Below are positions 1-11,300 of a stretch of DNA of 64,000 nucleotides, piece after piece. The notes beneath the pieces were generated by a model that made no database searches, was not told the DNA's origin, and saw nothing but the letters and a program-made list of their open reading frames with translations. The position numbers were made by a program, and so were the translations under genes. Numbering within the stretch: position 1 is the first letter of the stretch; the number at the start of each line of letters is the position of its first letter. Source of the stretch: Pedosphaera parvula Ellin514 (GTDB taxonomy: Bacteria > Verrucomicrobiota > Verrucomicrobiia > Limisphaerales > Pedosphaeraceae); the NCBI RefSeq assembly GCF_000172555.1, contig NZ_ABOX02000021.1:45552-109551 (forward strand), written 5' to 3'.

Positions 1-29
1 TAAGAAACGTCCGAAGCAACTGCTGATTC

Positions 30-413
30 ATGGAAAATGTTTGCGGTATTAATCACGTCACGCTTTCAGTGAAGGACCTGGAGAGGTCAGTGGCGTTTTA
101 CTCGGATTTGTTAGGTTTTGAAGTGTGGATGCGGAAGGGGCATTCGGCGTATCTGGAGGCGGGGACATTTTGGCTCGCGTTGGTGGTGGATGAAAATGTC
201 CGGTCGGGGCCATTGCCGGAGTACACACATCTGGCGTTGAGTGTGTCGAAGGATGGTTTGCCGGTGTTGAAGGAGAAATTGTTGAGAGCGGGTGTGGCGG
301 AATGGCAGGAGTCGGAACGCGCCGGTTCGTTTTATTTTCTGGACCCGGATGGGCATAAGCTGGAGTTGCACTCGGGAACTTTGGCCGAACGGTTGACCAT
401 GAGGGAACGATAG
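30..413 (+). CDS. FosA/FosB-like VOC (glyoxalase-fold) thiol transferase
   Basis: A 127-residue single VOC-fold protein that closely resembles the fosfomycin-resistance thiol transferases FosA and FosB. Family enzymes are cytosolic metal-dependent dimers that open the epoxide of fosfomycin by adding glutathione or bacillithiol. Visible matches are GINHVTLSV at the N-terminus, YLEAGTFWLAL, EYTHLAL and FYFLDPDGHKLELHSGTL near the end. The expected metal ligands are H9, H67 and E112, and T11, Y102 and R121 match substrate contacts of FosA. The FosA lysine 90 position appears to be Gln93 and the K+-binding loop is one residue shorter, so thiol or substrate preference is uncertain. Starts at ATG; complete at both ends. 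The upstream neighbour lies outside the window. Resistance function is inference; a generic VOC enzyme is the alternative. Confidence 0.85.
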   Translation: MENVCGINHVTLSVKDLERSVAFYSDLLGFEVWMRKGHSAYLEAGTFWLALVVDENVRSGPLPEYTHLALSVSKDGLPVLKEKLLRAGVAEWQESERAGSFYFLDPDGHKLELHSGTLAERLTMRER

Positions 414-454
414 TAATTGTCGATTTTTTGCGACAGATTCGGCATGCTTCTGGA

Positions 455-1762
455 ATGAGGAAACGCCGCATCGTGTTCGTGATCGCTCTCTTGGTGATCT
501 TCCTTGTTCTCATAATTAATATTTCTCTGCGAAACGGCGGACTGAGATTGCCGGTGGGGAAGGGCACTCCCGCGATCAGCCTAGGCGAAGTGCATGGAAT
601 CATCCTGGCTTCGGATGGCAGCCTGTGGTCGTGGGGGACAGACTTTTTGGGATGGCCGGTGCTCGGCTTGGGAAAGGTAAGCAAGCAAACGCACTTGCAG
701 CGCATTGGCAATGATAACGATTGGGTCGGCATCAGTTCATCGGCAGCCCGTAATCTGGCCATCAAATCAAACGGGACGTTGTGGGCTTGGGGTGAGAACC
801 TCCACGGGCAGTTTGGAGTGGGGACAGCCGGGAAAACCAATCCGATGTCAAAAATTCCAGTTCCAGCAGCTCCGGGGAACAATTGGAAGCAGGCGGTGGC
901 GGGTGGTGGGCATTCGGTCGGGTTAAAAAAGGATGGGACGTTGTGGGCATGGGGTGTCAATTGGGCCGGGCAGTTGGGAAATGGTTCAACAAGCAATAGC
1001 CTGGTACCTGTGCAAGTGGGCTCCAGCACGAACTGGATCAAGGTTTGGAGCGGGATTCTGGAGGTCGTGGCACAGCAATCCGATGGCAGTCTCTGGTATT
1101 GGGGAGAAAATCCGGATCCTGCATTTCCCCAGGGAAGCAACGCATTTTTGGTTCCGATCCGCGTTTCGCCAGACACCAACTGGTTGGATGTGGGCTTTGG
1201 TGTGAATACGGTTTTCGCCATCAAATCGGATGGGACGCTATGGACCTGGGGACGGAATGCAGATGCCTATACTGGTGTGACGAACCAGGCGCCGGGCGTA
1301 ATAACGCCCTTGCGTATCGGAACCGATGGTGATTGGCGCGGCATTTCCACCTGCGGATTGGGGTGGTGGTGCTCTGGACTGACAAAGAAGGACGGTTCGT
1401 TTTGGTTCATGGACGCCTCTGATTCCCAACCCAACGGCCCGCGTCCGCCCTACAAGCCGGTACAGTTCAGGCGCGTCGAGTTACCAAAGGATGTAGTGGC
1501 TTACACTGCTGGCGCCGCGCATGCGGCTGCGCCCGGCCATCACGAACCGATTGGAGTTGCTGTGACACGTGATGGCGAAGTGTGGACCTGGGGCATGGTG
1601 CTGGGCGATCCGCCGACCTTCACGAGCAGGATGCAGGATTGTGCAGTGAAACTAGCTGGACTCTTTCATCGTAAAATCCAGTTAATTGATCCTCCGCCTG
1701 TCGTGCGAAAGGATCTGTGGCAACTCAAAAACGAGGAAGCCGGTGTCGCGAAGAAAAAATAA
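455..1762 (+). CDS. RCC1-repeat protein with N-terminal membrane anchor or signal
   Basis: About 435 residues. After a basic N-terminus (MRKRRIVFV) comes one long hydrophobic segment, then a beta-propeller built from RCC1-type repeats marked by recurring DGTLWAWG, DGSLWSWG, DGTLWTWG and DGEVWTWG strings spaced about 50 residues apart. RCC1 propellers are protein-interaction scaffolds; the bacterial secreted versions have no assigned reaction. I chose the ATG at 455 because the in-frame TTG 27 bases upstream adds residues before the charged start of the signal. Ends with a lysine-rich tail, 51 bases before the convergent TPR gene ends. Role beyond an extracytoplasmic scaffold is unknown. Confidence 0.85.
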   Translation: MRKRRIVFVIALLVIFLVLIINISLRNGGLRLPVGKGTPAISLGEVHGIILASDGSLWSWGTDFLGWPVLGLGKVSKQTHLQRIGNDNDWVGISSSAARNLAIKSNGTLWAWGENLHGQFGVGTAGKTNPMSKIPVPAAPGNNWKQAVAGGGHSVGLKKDGTLWAWGVNWAGQLGNGSTSNSLVPVQVGSSTNWIKVWSGILEVVAQQSDGSLWYWGENPDPAFPQGSNAFLVPIRVSPDTNWLDVGFGVNTVFAIKSDGTLWTWGRNADAYTGVTNQAPGVITPLRIGTDGDWRGISTCGLGWWCSGLTKKDGSFWFMDASDSQPNGPRPPYKPVQFRRVELPKDVVAYTAGAAHAAAPGHHEPIGVAVTRDGEVWTWGMVLGDPPTFTSRMQDCAVKLAGLFHRKIQLIDPPPVVRKDLWQLKNEEAGVAKKK

Positions 1763-1813
1763 GTGAGGACGCCAGAGAATCTAATTTATTGCTTGTTGGC
1801 GCTGCGTGACCTG

Positions 1814-3247
1814 TTAATTAGGTTTTTCTGTTGTGCTGCTTCCTCGGAGTTTTTCCATGCCGGGGCGGGCGTCAGGATGATTGCGCATAAAATCGTCGAT
1901 GAGTTGGCGGGCTTCTTCGGGGTGGCCATTCTGGAACAGGATTTCTGAGAGAGCGCTGACTGGCTCGGGATTCTCAGGCCAAAGCTGGTTGGCGAGGTGA
2001 TACGCTTGTTCGGCTTCAGCGTCGAAATTGTGAGCGGCAAGGAGATTGGCCTGGGCGACGGCATCATGAGAATAGGTCTTCATGGTGTCGGATGAGCCGG
2101 AAGCTTCGGGGTCTGAGAGCAATTTTTGCGTGGCGGCGTTCCAATAATCGAGGGTCTGAGTTGCGCGTTCAGCGGTAAAAGTGGTTTGAGCATCCTGCGC
2201 GCGGAGTTCCATGAGAGGGCCAAGGGGCGTTGCGTCAGCGTAGGTGGATTTCAATGGAAAAGATTCTTCCAGGGCAAAGGAGAGGTTGGGATTTTTTTCG
2301 AGGAGCATTTGCAGAAGTCTTTCGTTTACTGCCATCACTGCATCCTGGCCTGAAACTGCGGTGCGTCCATCGGTGATGTTGATGTTCTCACCGGGGCGGA
2401 CTTGTTTGGGTTCGTTGGGAAATTGTTGATCATGCTGCAAGCGTTTTTGTACATCTGTGAGATAATCCTGGAAGGCATTTTTAGAGTCCTCCGCGGTTAG
2501 CGTCGAGAAGCGGTCGTGATATTGGAAATCGAGATAATCGAGGTAATCGCCGGCAGCGAGGCCGTTTTGGGTGAGGACAATGTGATGCTCGCCTTCACTG
2601 GTTTCGTTCAGGAGAGTGGGTATCCAGCGGCCGGGATCGGTGCCGCCGACGTAAACCATATCTGGACGCAGTGAGCCAAGCACATCCTGGCCATAGTCGA
2701 GGAGCTTTTGTGCAGGCCAGCTGTGAGCAGCTTCGGCAACGCCGTAGGTATCGAGAACAGCCGGCCAAAAGGTGGGAAGGGCCACAGAAAGTGGATTGTC
2801 GCGGAGACCCAGCTTGTGGTCCCTTACGTCGCGCAGAGATTTAAAGATGACATCGAGTTCCTCCCAACGACCGTCCTCGGCGGCAGCGAAGAACCGTTTT
2901 ACTTCGTCGGGCATTTCCATTTTGTCACGACGGCCCATAGCCTCGGCAATCGCACGGCGGTTGCGGGCGAACTGGATGACTTTGCTGGCGACGATTTCTT
3001 CCGGGGGAATCGCGGGTTTTGAGGTCGATGAAGAATGGGGTAAGGGGGGATGTATGAGGCCGGAGGATTTTGGGGAAAATGATTCATGGCTGGAAGTTTG
3101 GGCGACATCGGTGGCTATGCGGTTGTGACGTAACTTGAGCCAGATGCCGATGAACAAAAAAAGTGCACAGCTCAGGATCAGAAAGATGACAGTGCGATGG
3201 CTGGAGTCATTCCCTGGCAGTGGACCTTCGGTGCTTTTTCTACCCAT
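1814..3247 (-). CDS. membrane-anchored TPR protein of unknown function
   Basis: 477 residues. A single hydrophobic segment near residues 19-38 (TVIFLILSCALFLFIGIWL) follows a short polar N-terminus, so most of the chain probably faces the periplasm. The C-terminal 70 residues form at least two TPR-like helical hairpins (NLLAAHNFDAEAEQAYHLAN and SEILFQNGHPEEARQLIDDF). The middle part, about residues 80-390, is a region I do not recognise; it resembles unassigned verrucomicrobial proteins in style. Start ATG at 3247 leads straight into the membrane segment. It is divergent from the metallophosphoesterase, with a 143-base shared upstream region, and convergent with the RCC1 gene. Confidence 0.8.
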   Translation of the reverse strand: MGRKSTEGPLPGNDSSHRTVIFLILSCALFLFIGIWLKLRHNRIATDVAQTSSHESFSPKSSGLIHPPLPHSSSTSKPAIPPEEIVASKVIQFARNRRAIAEAMGRRDKMEMPDEVKRFFAAAEDGRWEELDVIFKSLRDVRDHKLGLRDNPLSVALPTFWPAVLDTYGVAEAAHSWPAQKLLDYGQDVLGSLRPDMVYVGGTDPGRWIPTLLNETSEGEHHIVLTQNGLAAGDYLDYLDFQYHDRFSTLTAEDSKNAFQDYLTDVQKRLQHDQQFPNEPKQVRPGENINITDGRTAVSGQDAVMAVNERLLQMLLEKNPNLSFALEESFPLKSTYADATPLGPLMELRAQDAQTTFTAERATQTLDYWNAATQKLLSDPEASGSSDTMKTYSHDAVAQANLLAAHNFDAEAEQAYHLANQLWPENPEPVSALSEILFQNGHPEEARQLIDDFMRNHPDARPGMEKLRGSSTTEKPN

Positions 3248-3390
3248 ATTGTTCCAGTCTTTTGTTTGCCCTTTGTGAAGATAGACACCGGTCGTGGTGT
3301 AATTTGTATATGAAGTGAAATTTTCTGAGCTTTAACCTGGCAGCAAATTTCCTACCTTGGCAGCGAAAGGTTCTTTCATACAATTGAAGA

Positions 3391-3990
3391 GTGAAACTAC
3401 TGCTTTTCAGCGATCTGCACGCAAACACAGCGGCGGCACGGCGGTTGGTGCAAATGTCTGAAGGGATGGATGTCGTCATCGGCGCAGGAGATTTTGGGAG
3501 TGCGCGGAGGAATGTTTCAGCGTGTATTCCAATTCTGCGCGAGATCAAGTGTCCTGCAGTGGTGGTGCCGGGGAATAATGAATCTTTGGAAGAGTTGGTT
3601 GCGGCTTGTGAGTCGTGGCCGCAGGCGCGCGTGTTGCATGGAAACAGCCATGAGATTGAAGGGGTACCATTTTTTGGGATTGGTGGTGGAATTCCGATCA
3701 CGCCATTTGGTGCATGGAGTTGGGATTTTTCCGAAGCTGATGCCACGAGATTGTTGGCTGGCTGCCCGGCAGGAGCGGTGTTGGTGTCGCACTCGCCACC
3801 GAAAGGCGCGGTTGATGTTGCAGCGTCAGGAGAGAATCTGGGCAGCACGGCGGTGCGCGATGCGGTGGTCAAGCTTAAGCCGAAGTTGGTAGTTTGCGGT
3901 CACATTCACGCGAGCGGCGGCCAACAGGCAAGGATTGGTAACACACCTGTGATCAATGCGGGGCCCAATGGAGTGGTGTGGGAGTTATAG
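3391..3990 (+). CDS. calcineurin-like metallophosphoesterase (YfcE/Icc type)
   Basis: 199 residues, a compact single-domain metallophosphoesterase. The dimetal site motifs appear in order: SDLH (D8, H10), GAGDFG (D34), GNNE (about residues 61-64), VSHSPPKG and GHIHASGG close to the end. The GNNE variant of the usual GNHD is seen in YfcE-like members. Family members hydrolyse phosphomono- or diesters in the cytosol; no signal peptide is present and the true substrate cannot be told. Start is GTG at 3391 directly before KLLLFSDLH, which is where the family begins. Stands alone, divergent from the TPR gene. Confidence 0.88.
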   Translation: MKLLLFSDLHANTAAARRLVQMSEGMDVVIGAGDFGSARRNVSACIPILREIKCPAVVVPGNNESLEELVAACESWPQARVLHGNSHEIEGVPFFGIGGGIPITPFGAWSWDFSEADATRLLAGCPAGAVLVSHSPPKGAVDVAASGENLGSTAVRDAVVKLKPKLVVCGHIHASGGQQARIGNTPVINAGPNGVVWEL

Positions 3991-4139
3991 CATTTGGACA
4001 TGATGGAGGGATTACGAATGCGGAGAGTGCTGTTAGGAGGATTGAGTTGGGTCGTACGTTCTGCTGGTTGAGAGTCTGGGTGCATTGGAGGAGGAGGTGC
4101 AGAGTTACTTAGACGCAAGGAACTGAGATGTTGGCAACC

Positions 4140-4172
4140 TCGCCCGGCGGCGATTTGCTGGTTGCCGGGCGA
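4140..4172. terminator. inverted repeat between convergent genes, possible terminator
   Basis: A perfect 9-bp stem (TCGCCCGGC and GCCGGGCGA) with a 15-base loop lies in the 316-base gap between the rightward phosphoesterase and the leftward methyltransferase. There is no clean U-tract on either side, so intrinsic termination is only possible. I see nothing else in the gap 3991-4306. Confidence 0.35.
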
Positions 4173-4306
4173 TTCATGTTACGGCACGTTGAGATTTGTG
4201 TTCAGGAAATTTTATTTCTGTGTTAAGTGGCTGAGCTGAACAGTGCCGATTTATCGCACGTTTCAGTTCAAGCAGGAACAGCGCGGTCACCGATCAGGAT
4301 CACGGT

Positions 4307-5056
4307 TTACTTTTTGCGAAATACAATGATGTGTTGGATCGGTAAGACTTCCGAGGTTTCCACCCATTCCAGCGGGAACGCAGCCATTTCTTTTCGAACC
4401 TGGGCTTCGGTCATTTTATGAACCTTTTTGATTGGAACACTCGGGTCTTCGCCTCGAAACTCCACGAAAACTATGCGGCCGCCGGGCTTAAGCGCCTTGA
4501 TCATGGCTTCGGTCATTTCGTAGGGATGATCAAATTCGTGGTAGACATCCACCATCAGGATGAGATCGGTTGAGTTAACAGGTAACCTGGGGTCAGTGAT
4601 CGTGCCAAGAACAGGTTTTACATTGTGTATATCCATCCTGGTCATTTTATTGGTGAGCATTTCCAACATTTCCGGTTGGATATCAACGGCAAATACAACG
4701 CCATTGGTTCCCACTTTCTGAGCCAACCGGCGGGTATAATAGCCAGTGCCGGCGCCAATGTCGGCTACGGCTTCGCCCGGCTTCAGTTTTAATGCTTCGA
4801 TGGCCAGGGAAGGTTTCTCTTCCTGCTCGCGTTCGGGGCGTTCAAGCCAGTTGGAGCCTTCATGGCCCATGACGTGGGCGATTTCACGTCCCTGGTAGAA
4901 CTTGCCAATGCCGTCCGAATCGTGAATCTTCCGCGTTTCGTAAACCGGTTGCGGTTGCCTGGGCGCATCCGTTTTATCGGAGGCGAAGAGAGGAGATGTT
5001 CCGATAGCCAACCAGACATAAAACAGGATTAACGACTGATGGGGATCAATTCGCAT
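4307..5056 (-). CDS. class I SAM-dependent methyltransferase with apparent signal peptide
   Basis: 249 residues. The Rossmann core is clear: motif I VADIGAGTGYYTRRLA (about residues 98-113), then the acidic VFAVDIQPEM, motif II/III LILMVDVYHEFDHP, and LKPGGRIVFVEFRGED. This is the predicted-methyltransferase type often seen with an N-terminal leader. The chain starts MRIDPHQSLILFYVWLAIGT and runs to LFAS, which looks like a cleavable signal, followed by a proline-rich linker and a conserved FYQGREIAHVMGHEG block. Export of a SAM enzyme is odd because SAM is cytosolic; either the leader is not functional or the enzyme works in the envelope. Substrate unknown. Leftward, with a 298-base gap before the kinase operon on the other strand that shows no gene. 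Confidence 0.85.
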   Translation of the reverse strand: MRIDPHQSLILFYVWLAIGTSPLFASDKTDAPRQPQPVYETRKIHDSDGIGKFYQGREIAHVMGHEGSNWLERPEREQEEKPSLAIEALKLKPGEAVADIGAGTGYYTRRLAQKVGTNGVVFAVDIQPEMLEMLTNKMTRMDIHNVKPVLGTITDPRLPVNSTDLILMVDVYHEFDHPYEMTEAMIKALKPGGRIVFVEFRGEDPSVPIKKVHKMTEAQVRKEMAAFPLEWVETSEVLPIQHIIVFRKK

Positions 5057-5354
5057 GGAGGGATTCTATAAGCATGGCTGGCCCAGTGCAACCCGCGCAA
5101 TGGAATAAAACCCGCGACCCCGGTAAAACAGTAAAATATTTTTTGCATTATCGTGCTTTTTCGGGAGATTATTACTATCGCGGTGGGTGAACACCCCATA
5201 TCGGGTTTTGCCCTAGTGCCTTTATTTAATATCCTGAACCTAAAGCTGTTTTAGTGATGTACTATAAAAGAAAGCGACCTTCTACCTCTCAGAGCAGTTT
5301 GCTGCTCCGTCGATTTCTTTGTCTTAACCTCGCTCCCCAGGACCTGACCACACA

Positions 5355-8300
5355 ATGAAAAAGAATCACTCCCCTTCCATGAACGAAGAGCCTGTGCAAA
5401 TCAATGGCACCGGAAGTAAAGCAGATGGTGAGGGAAACGGCCCGAATAAGCCACTCCACGGGAGTAAAGCCAAAGGGGTGAAGGCTCGTTTAGCGAAGAG
5501 CCGAATGGCCCGACTCAATTTGAGAGCTCAGGCAGCGGTTCAACCGGCCCAGAAGGACGATCTGGATACCAAATCGGTTCTGGCAGCTTTGAATGCGCTG
5601 AAGAAGGGGGATTTTACTGCGCGTTTACCTGTGGAATGGACCGGCCTGGCTGGAAAAGTGGCGGATACATTTAATGATCTGGCCGAAATCATGGATCGTT
5701 CCACTCATGATCTCAGCCGCATCAGCCATGTCGTCGGCAAAGAAGGGAAGATTTCCGAGCGCCTGACCTTCACGGATGTCAGCGGAGCCTGGAAAGAGCG
5801 TGTTGACTCGGTTAACACCTTGATTAGTTGCCTGGTACATCCCATTAGCGAAACGGCCCGTGTGATCGGTGCTGTGGCCAAGGGCGACCTTTCCCAGAAC
5901 ATGGCGACGGAAACCGAAGGCCGCAAGCTCGAGGGCGAATTTCTTCGTACTGCCAAAACGGTCAATACGATGGTGAATCAGCTCGGCGCGTTTGCATCCG
6001 AAGTGACGCGTGTGGCGCGCGAAGTGGGAACTGAGGGAAAACTCGGTGGTCAAGCCCGCGTCAAAGGTGTCGCCGGTACTTGGAAGGATCTCACCGATAA
6101 CGTGAATTTGATGGCCTCCAACCTCACGAGCCAGGTGCGTAACATCGCCACAGTGACGACCGCGGTGGCCAATGGCGACTTGACCAAGAAGATCACGGTG
6201 GACGTCAAAGGTGAATTTTTGGAACTGAAAGATACCATCAATACGATGGTGGACCAGCTCCGTTCGTTTGCATCTGAAGTGACGCGTGTGGCGCGCGAAG
6301 TGGGAACGGAAGGAGAATTGGGCGGCCAGGCAAAAGTGGAAGGTGTCTCGGGAACGTGGAAGGATTTGACCGACTCGGTGAACTTCATGGCCGGTAACCT
6401 GACGGCACAGGTGCGTAACATCGCCGCCGTGACGACGGCCGTTGCCAATGGCGACTTGTCCAAGAAAATTACCGTGTCCGTCAAAGGCGAAATTTTGGAA
6501 TTGAAAAACACCATCAATACGATGGTGGACCAGCTCTCCTCCTTCGCTTCGGAAGTGACGCGTGTGGCGCGCGAAGTGGGAACGGAAGGGAAGCTCGGCG
6601 GCCAGGCGCAGGTCAAAGGCGTGGCTGGAACGTGGAAGGATTTGACCGACAACGTGAACTTCATGGCCGGTAACCTGACCGGTCAGGTGCGTAACATCGC
6701 GGACGTGACGAAAGCCGTGGCGAATGGTGACTTGTCCAAAAAGATCACGGTCGATGTCAAAGGTGAAATTTTGGAATTGAAAAACACCATTAACACGATG
6801 GTGGATCAACTCTCATCTTTCGCAGCGGAAGTGACCCGTGTGGCGCGCGAAGTGGGAACGGAAGGGAAGCTGGGCGGTCAGGCGCAAGTGCGTGGTGTCG
6901 CTGGCACGTGGAAGGATTTGACCGACTCGGTGAACTCCATGGCCTCCAACCTCACCGGCCAGGTGCGTAACATCGCTGACGTGACGACTGCTGTCGCCAA
7001 TGGTGACTTATCCAAGAAGATCACAGTCGATGTCAAAGGGGAAATTCTGCAGCTCAAGGACACGATCAATACGATGGTGGACCAGCTCCGCTCCTTCGCG
7101 GCTGAAGTGACCCGTGTGGCGCGCGAAGTGGGAACGGAAGGGAAGCTCGGTGGCCAGGCCGATGTGAAAGGTGTGGCTGGAACGTGGAAGGATTTGACCG
7201 ACTCGGTGAACTCCATGGCCGGTAACCTGACCTCGCAAGTACGTAACATCGCTGACGTGACCACGGCTGTCGCCAATGGTGACTTGTCGAAAAAGATTAC
7301 CGTGTCCGTCAAAGGCGAAATTTTGGAATTGAAAAACACCATTAACACGATGGTGGATCAGCTCTCCTCCTTCGCAGCGGAAGTAACCCGTGTGGCCCGC
7401 GAAGTGGGAACGGAAGGAAAACTGGGCGGACAGGCAGATGTGAAAGGTGTGGCTGGAACATGGAAGGATTTGACCGACTCGGTGAATTCCATGGCCGGCA
7501 ACCTGACCGGTCAGGTGCGTAATATCGCTGACGTGACGACTGCAGTCGCCAATGGTGACTTGTCCAAGAAGATTACGGTGGACGTCAAAGGGGAAATTCT
7601 GCAGCTCAAAGACACCATTAATACGATGGTGGACCAGCTCCGTTCGTTTGCTTCCGAAGTGACCCGTGTGGCGCGCGAAGTGGGAACGGAAGGAAAGCTC
7701 GGTGGCCAGGCGGATGTGAAAGGTGTGGCTGGCACGTGGAAGGATTTGACCGACTCGGTGAACTCCATGGCCTCCAACCTCACCGGCCAGGTGCGTAACA
7801 TCGCTGAAGTGACTACCGCGGTGGCGAACGGTGACTTGTCCAAGAAGATCACAGTGGACGTCAAAGGCGAAATTCTCCAGCTCAAGGACACGATCAATAC
7901 GATGGTGGATCAGCTCCGTTCCTTCGCGGCCGAAGTGACCCGTGTGGCCCGCGAAGTGGGAACGGAAGGAAAGCTCGGTGGCCAGGCGGATGTGAAAGGT
8001 GTGGCTGGGACGTGGAAAGATTTGACCGACTCGGTGAACTCCATGGCCGGTAACCTGACTTCACAAGTGCGCAACATCGCAGCGGTCACGACGGCGGTGG
8101 CCAATGGTGACCTGACCAAGAAGATCACAGTCGACGTCAAAGGGGAAATTCTGGAATTGAAGGTTACCGTCAATACGATGGTGGACCAGCTCTCCTCCTT
8201 CGCTTCGGAAGTGACGCGTGTGGCGCGCGAAGTGGGAACGGAAGGGAAGCTCGGTGGCCAGGCCGACGTGAAAGGTGTTTCCGGCACCTGGAAGGACTTG

Positions 8301-11300
8301 ACCGACAACGTAAATTCCATGGCCGGTAACCTGACCGGTCAGGTACGTAACATCGCGGCGGTGACGACGGCGGTGGCCAATGGTGACTTGTCCAAGAAGA
8401 TCACGGTCGATGTTAAAGGTGAAATTTTGGAACTCAAAAACACCATCAATACGATGGTGGACCAGCTCTCTTCCTTCGCTGCAGAAGTGACCCGTGTGGC
8501 CCGCGAAGTAGGAACCGAAGGAAAACTGGGTGGTCAGGCCGACGTGAAAGGTGTGGCTGGCACGTGGAAGGATTTGACCGACTCGGTGAACTCCATGGCT
8601 TCCAACCTTACTGGGCAGGTACGTAACATCGCGGCGGTGACGACGGCGGTGGCCAATGGCGACTTGTCCAAGAAGATCACAGTGGATGTCAAAGGCGAAA
8701 TTCTCGAATTGAAAGACACCATCAATACGATGGTGGACCAGTTGCGCTCGTTCGCTTCGGAAGTGACCCGTGTGGCGCGCGAAGTGGGAACGGAAGGCAA
8801 GCTCGGTGGCCAGGCTGACGTGCGCGGTTTGGCTGGCACGTGGAAAGATCTTACCGACAACGTGAACTTCATGGCCGGTAACCTGACCTCGCAGGTGCGT
8901 AATATCGCGGCGGTGACGACGGCGGTGGCCAATGGTGACCTGACCAAGAAGATCACGGTCGACGTCAAAGGTGAAATTCTCGAATTGAAAAACACCGTCA
9001 ATACGATGGTGGACCAGCTCTCCTCCTTCGCTTCGGAAGTGACCCGTGTGGCGCGCGAAGTGGGAACGGAAGGCAAGCTGGGTGGTCAGGCCGAAGTGAA
9101 AGGTGTTTCCGGCACCTGGAAGGATTTGACCGATAACGTGAACTTCATGGCCGGTAACCTGACGAACCAGGTGCGCGGTATTGCGAAGGTTGTGACGGCC
9201 GTCGCCAATGGTGACTTGAAACGGAAGTTGCTGGTCGAAGCCAAAGGCGAAATCGCCGAGCTGGCTGATACGATCAATGGGATGATTGAAACGCTGGCCA
9301 TTTTCGCCGATCAGGTGACGACGGTGGCTCGTGAAGTAGGTGTCGAAGGAAAACTGGGCGGACAGGCGAATGTGCCTGGTGCCGCCGGTACCTGGAAAGA
9401 TTTGACCGACAACGTTAATCAGCTCGCTGCAAACCTTACGACGCAGGTGCGCGCCATCGCTGACGTGGCAACAGCTGTGACGAAAGGTGATTTGACCCGG
9501 TCCATTCAGGTGGAAGCGCGAGGCGAAGTGGCCGCGCTCAAGGACAACATCAATGAGATGATTCGCAACCTGAAGGACACCACGATCAAGAACAACGAAC
9601 AGGACTGGCTCAAAACCAACCTGGCGAAGTTCACTCGAATGCTCCAGGGCCAGAAGGACATGTTGACTGTCGGCAAGCTGATTCTGTCCGAACTGGCGCC
9701 GGTGGTGTCCGCACAACATGGTGTGTTCTATATCATGGAAACGCCAAAGGAAGAGACCGTGATGCGCGGCGATGATAACGATCCTTACCTGCGCCTGCTG
9801 GCCAGCTATGCCTTCCGCAGCCGTAAAAATGTCAGCAACAAATTCTCCCTGGGTGAAGGTTTGGTGGGGCAGGCAGCAGTGGAAAAGGAACGCATCCTGA
9901 TTACCAATGCTCCTTCGGACTACGTGCAAATCACGTCCGGTCTCGGCTCGGCGCCACCAACGAACATTATCGTGCTGCCGGTGCTCTTCGAAGGCCAGGT
10001 GAAGGCGGTCATGGAACTATCGTCCTTCGACCAGTTTAGTCCGACGCATCAAGCGTTCCTGGATCAGCTTGTGGAATCCATCGGAATCGTGTTGAATACG
10101 ATTGAAGCCAACACGCGAACGGAAGACTTGCTCAAGCAATCCCAATCGCTGGCGAAGGAATTGCAGAGCCGGCAGGAAGAGTTGCAAAAGACCAACCAGG
10201 AACTGCAGGAAAAGGCCATGTTGCTGGCCGAGCAGAACGCGGAAGTGGAACGCAAGAACACGGAAGTGGAACAAGCCCGTCAGGCGTTGGAAGAAAAAGC
10301 CAAGCAGCTCGCGCTTACTTCCAAATACAAGTCCGAGTTCCTCGCGAACATGTCGCATGAACTGCGCACTCCGCTCAACAGCCTGCTCATCCTTGCCGAT
10401 CAGCTCGCGCATAACGTGGAAGGAAACCTCACGCCGAAACAGATCGAGTTTTCCAAGACTATTCATGCTTCTGGAAACGATCTGTTGAGCCTGATCAACG
10501 ACATTCTCGATCTTTCCAAGATCGAATCCGGCACGGTCACTCTCGATATCATCGAGATGCGCTTCATCGAACTGCAGGATTATGTGCGCCGCACATTCAA
10601 CCACGTGGCCGAATCCAAGAGCCTGGAATTCGACGTGGAGCTGGACTCGGAATTGCCACGCCACATGCTCACCGACTCGCAACGGTTGGAGCAGGTTATT
10701 CGAAACCTGCTCTCGAATGCATTCAAGTTTACCGAGCGAGGCGGCGTCACGCTCAGTATCGCATTGGTCACGGAAGGTTGGAGTCCGGATCGCGAGACGC
10801 TCAATCAGGCGCGTTCCGTCATTGCATTTTCCGTCAGCGATACCGGCATTGGTATTCCGCCGGAGAAGCAGCAAATCATCTTTGAAGCGTTCCAGCAAGC
10901 GGACGGCAGCACCAGCCGCAAATACGGCGGCACAGGCCTGGGTCTCGCCATCAGCCGCGAAATTGCCCGGCTGCTGGGCGGCGAAATCCGGCTCGCGAGC
11001 GCCATTGGCCAGGGCAGTACGTTTACGCTTTATTTGCCACAAACGCATACGCCAGCGCGCTCCACCCGGCGTGATACATCACACCGTGGCATGATTCCGG
11101 CGAAAGTCGTGGATGCCGAGATTGTGGACAAGGCTCTGGTAGAAGCGTCGGATCAAGTTGAGCAAATGATGATCAACGATGATCGTGGCGCCATTGCCAC
11201 CGGTGACAAGGTTGTCTTGATTGTGGAAGACGATCCTGGCTACGCGAGAGTCTTGCTGGAAACAGCCCATGCAAAAGGTTTTAAAGGCATCATTACGCCT

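Noticed and set aside
58..1224. Minus-strand frame opposite the VOC and RCC1 genes
   Set aside because: It crosses two clear genes on the other strand, is proline- and threonine-rich, and matches no domain.
6000..9588. CRISPR array
   Set aside because: The 276-bp regular repeats are coding HAMP units, not 20-50 base repeats with unique spacers.
8061..9929. Long minus-strand frame opposite the kinase
   Set aside because: It is antisense to the homogenised HAMP repeats and repeats itself with the same 92-residue period; composition is histidine-rich and unlike a protein.
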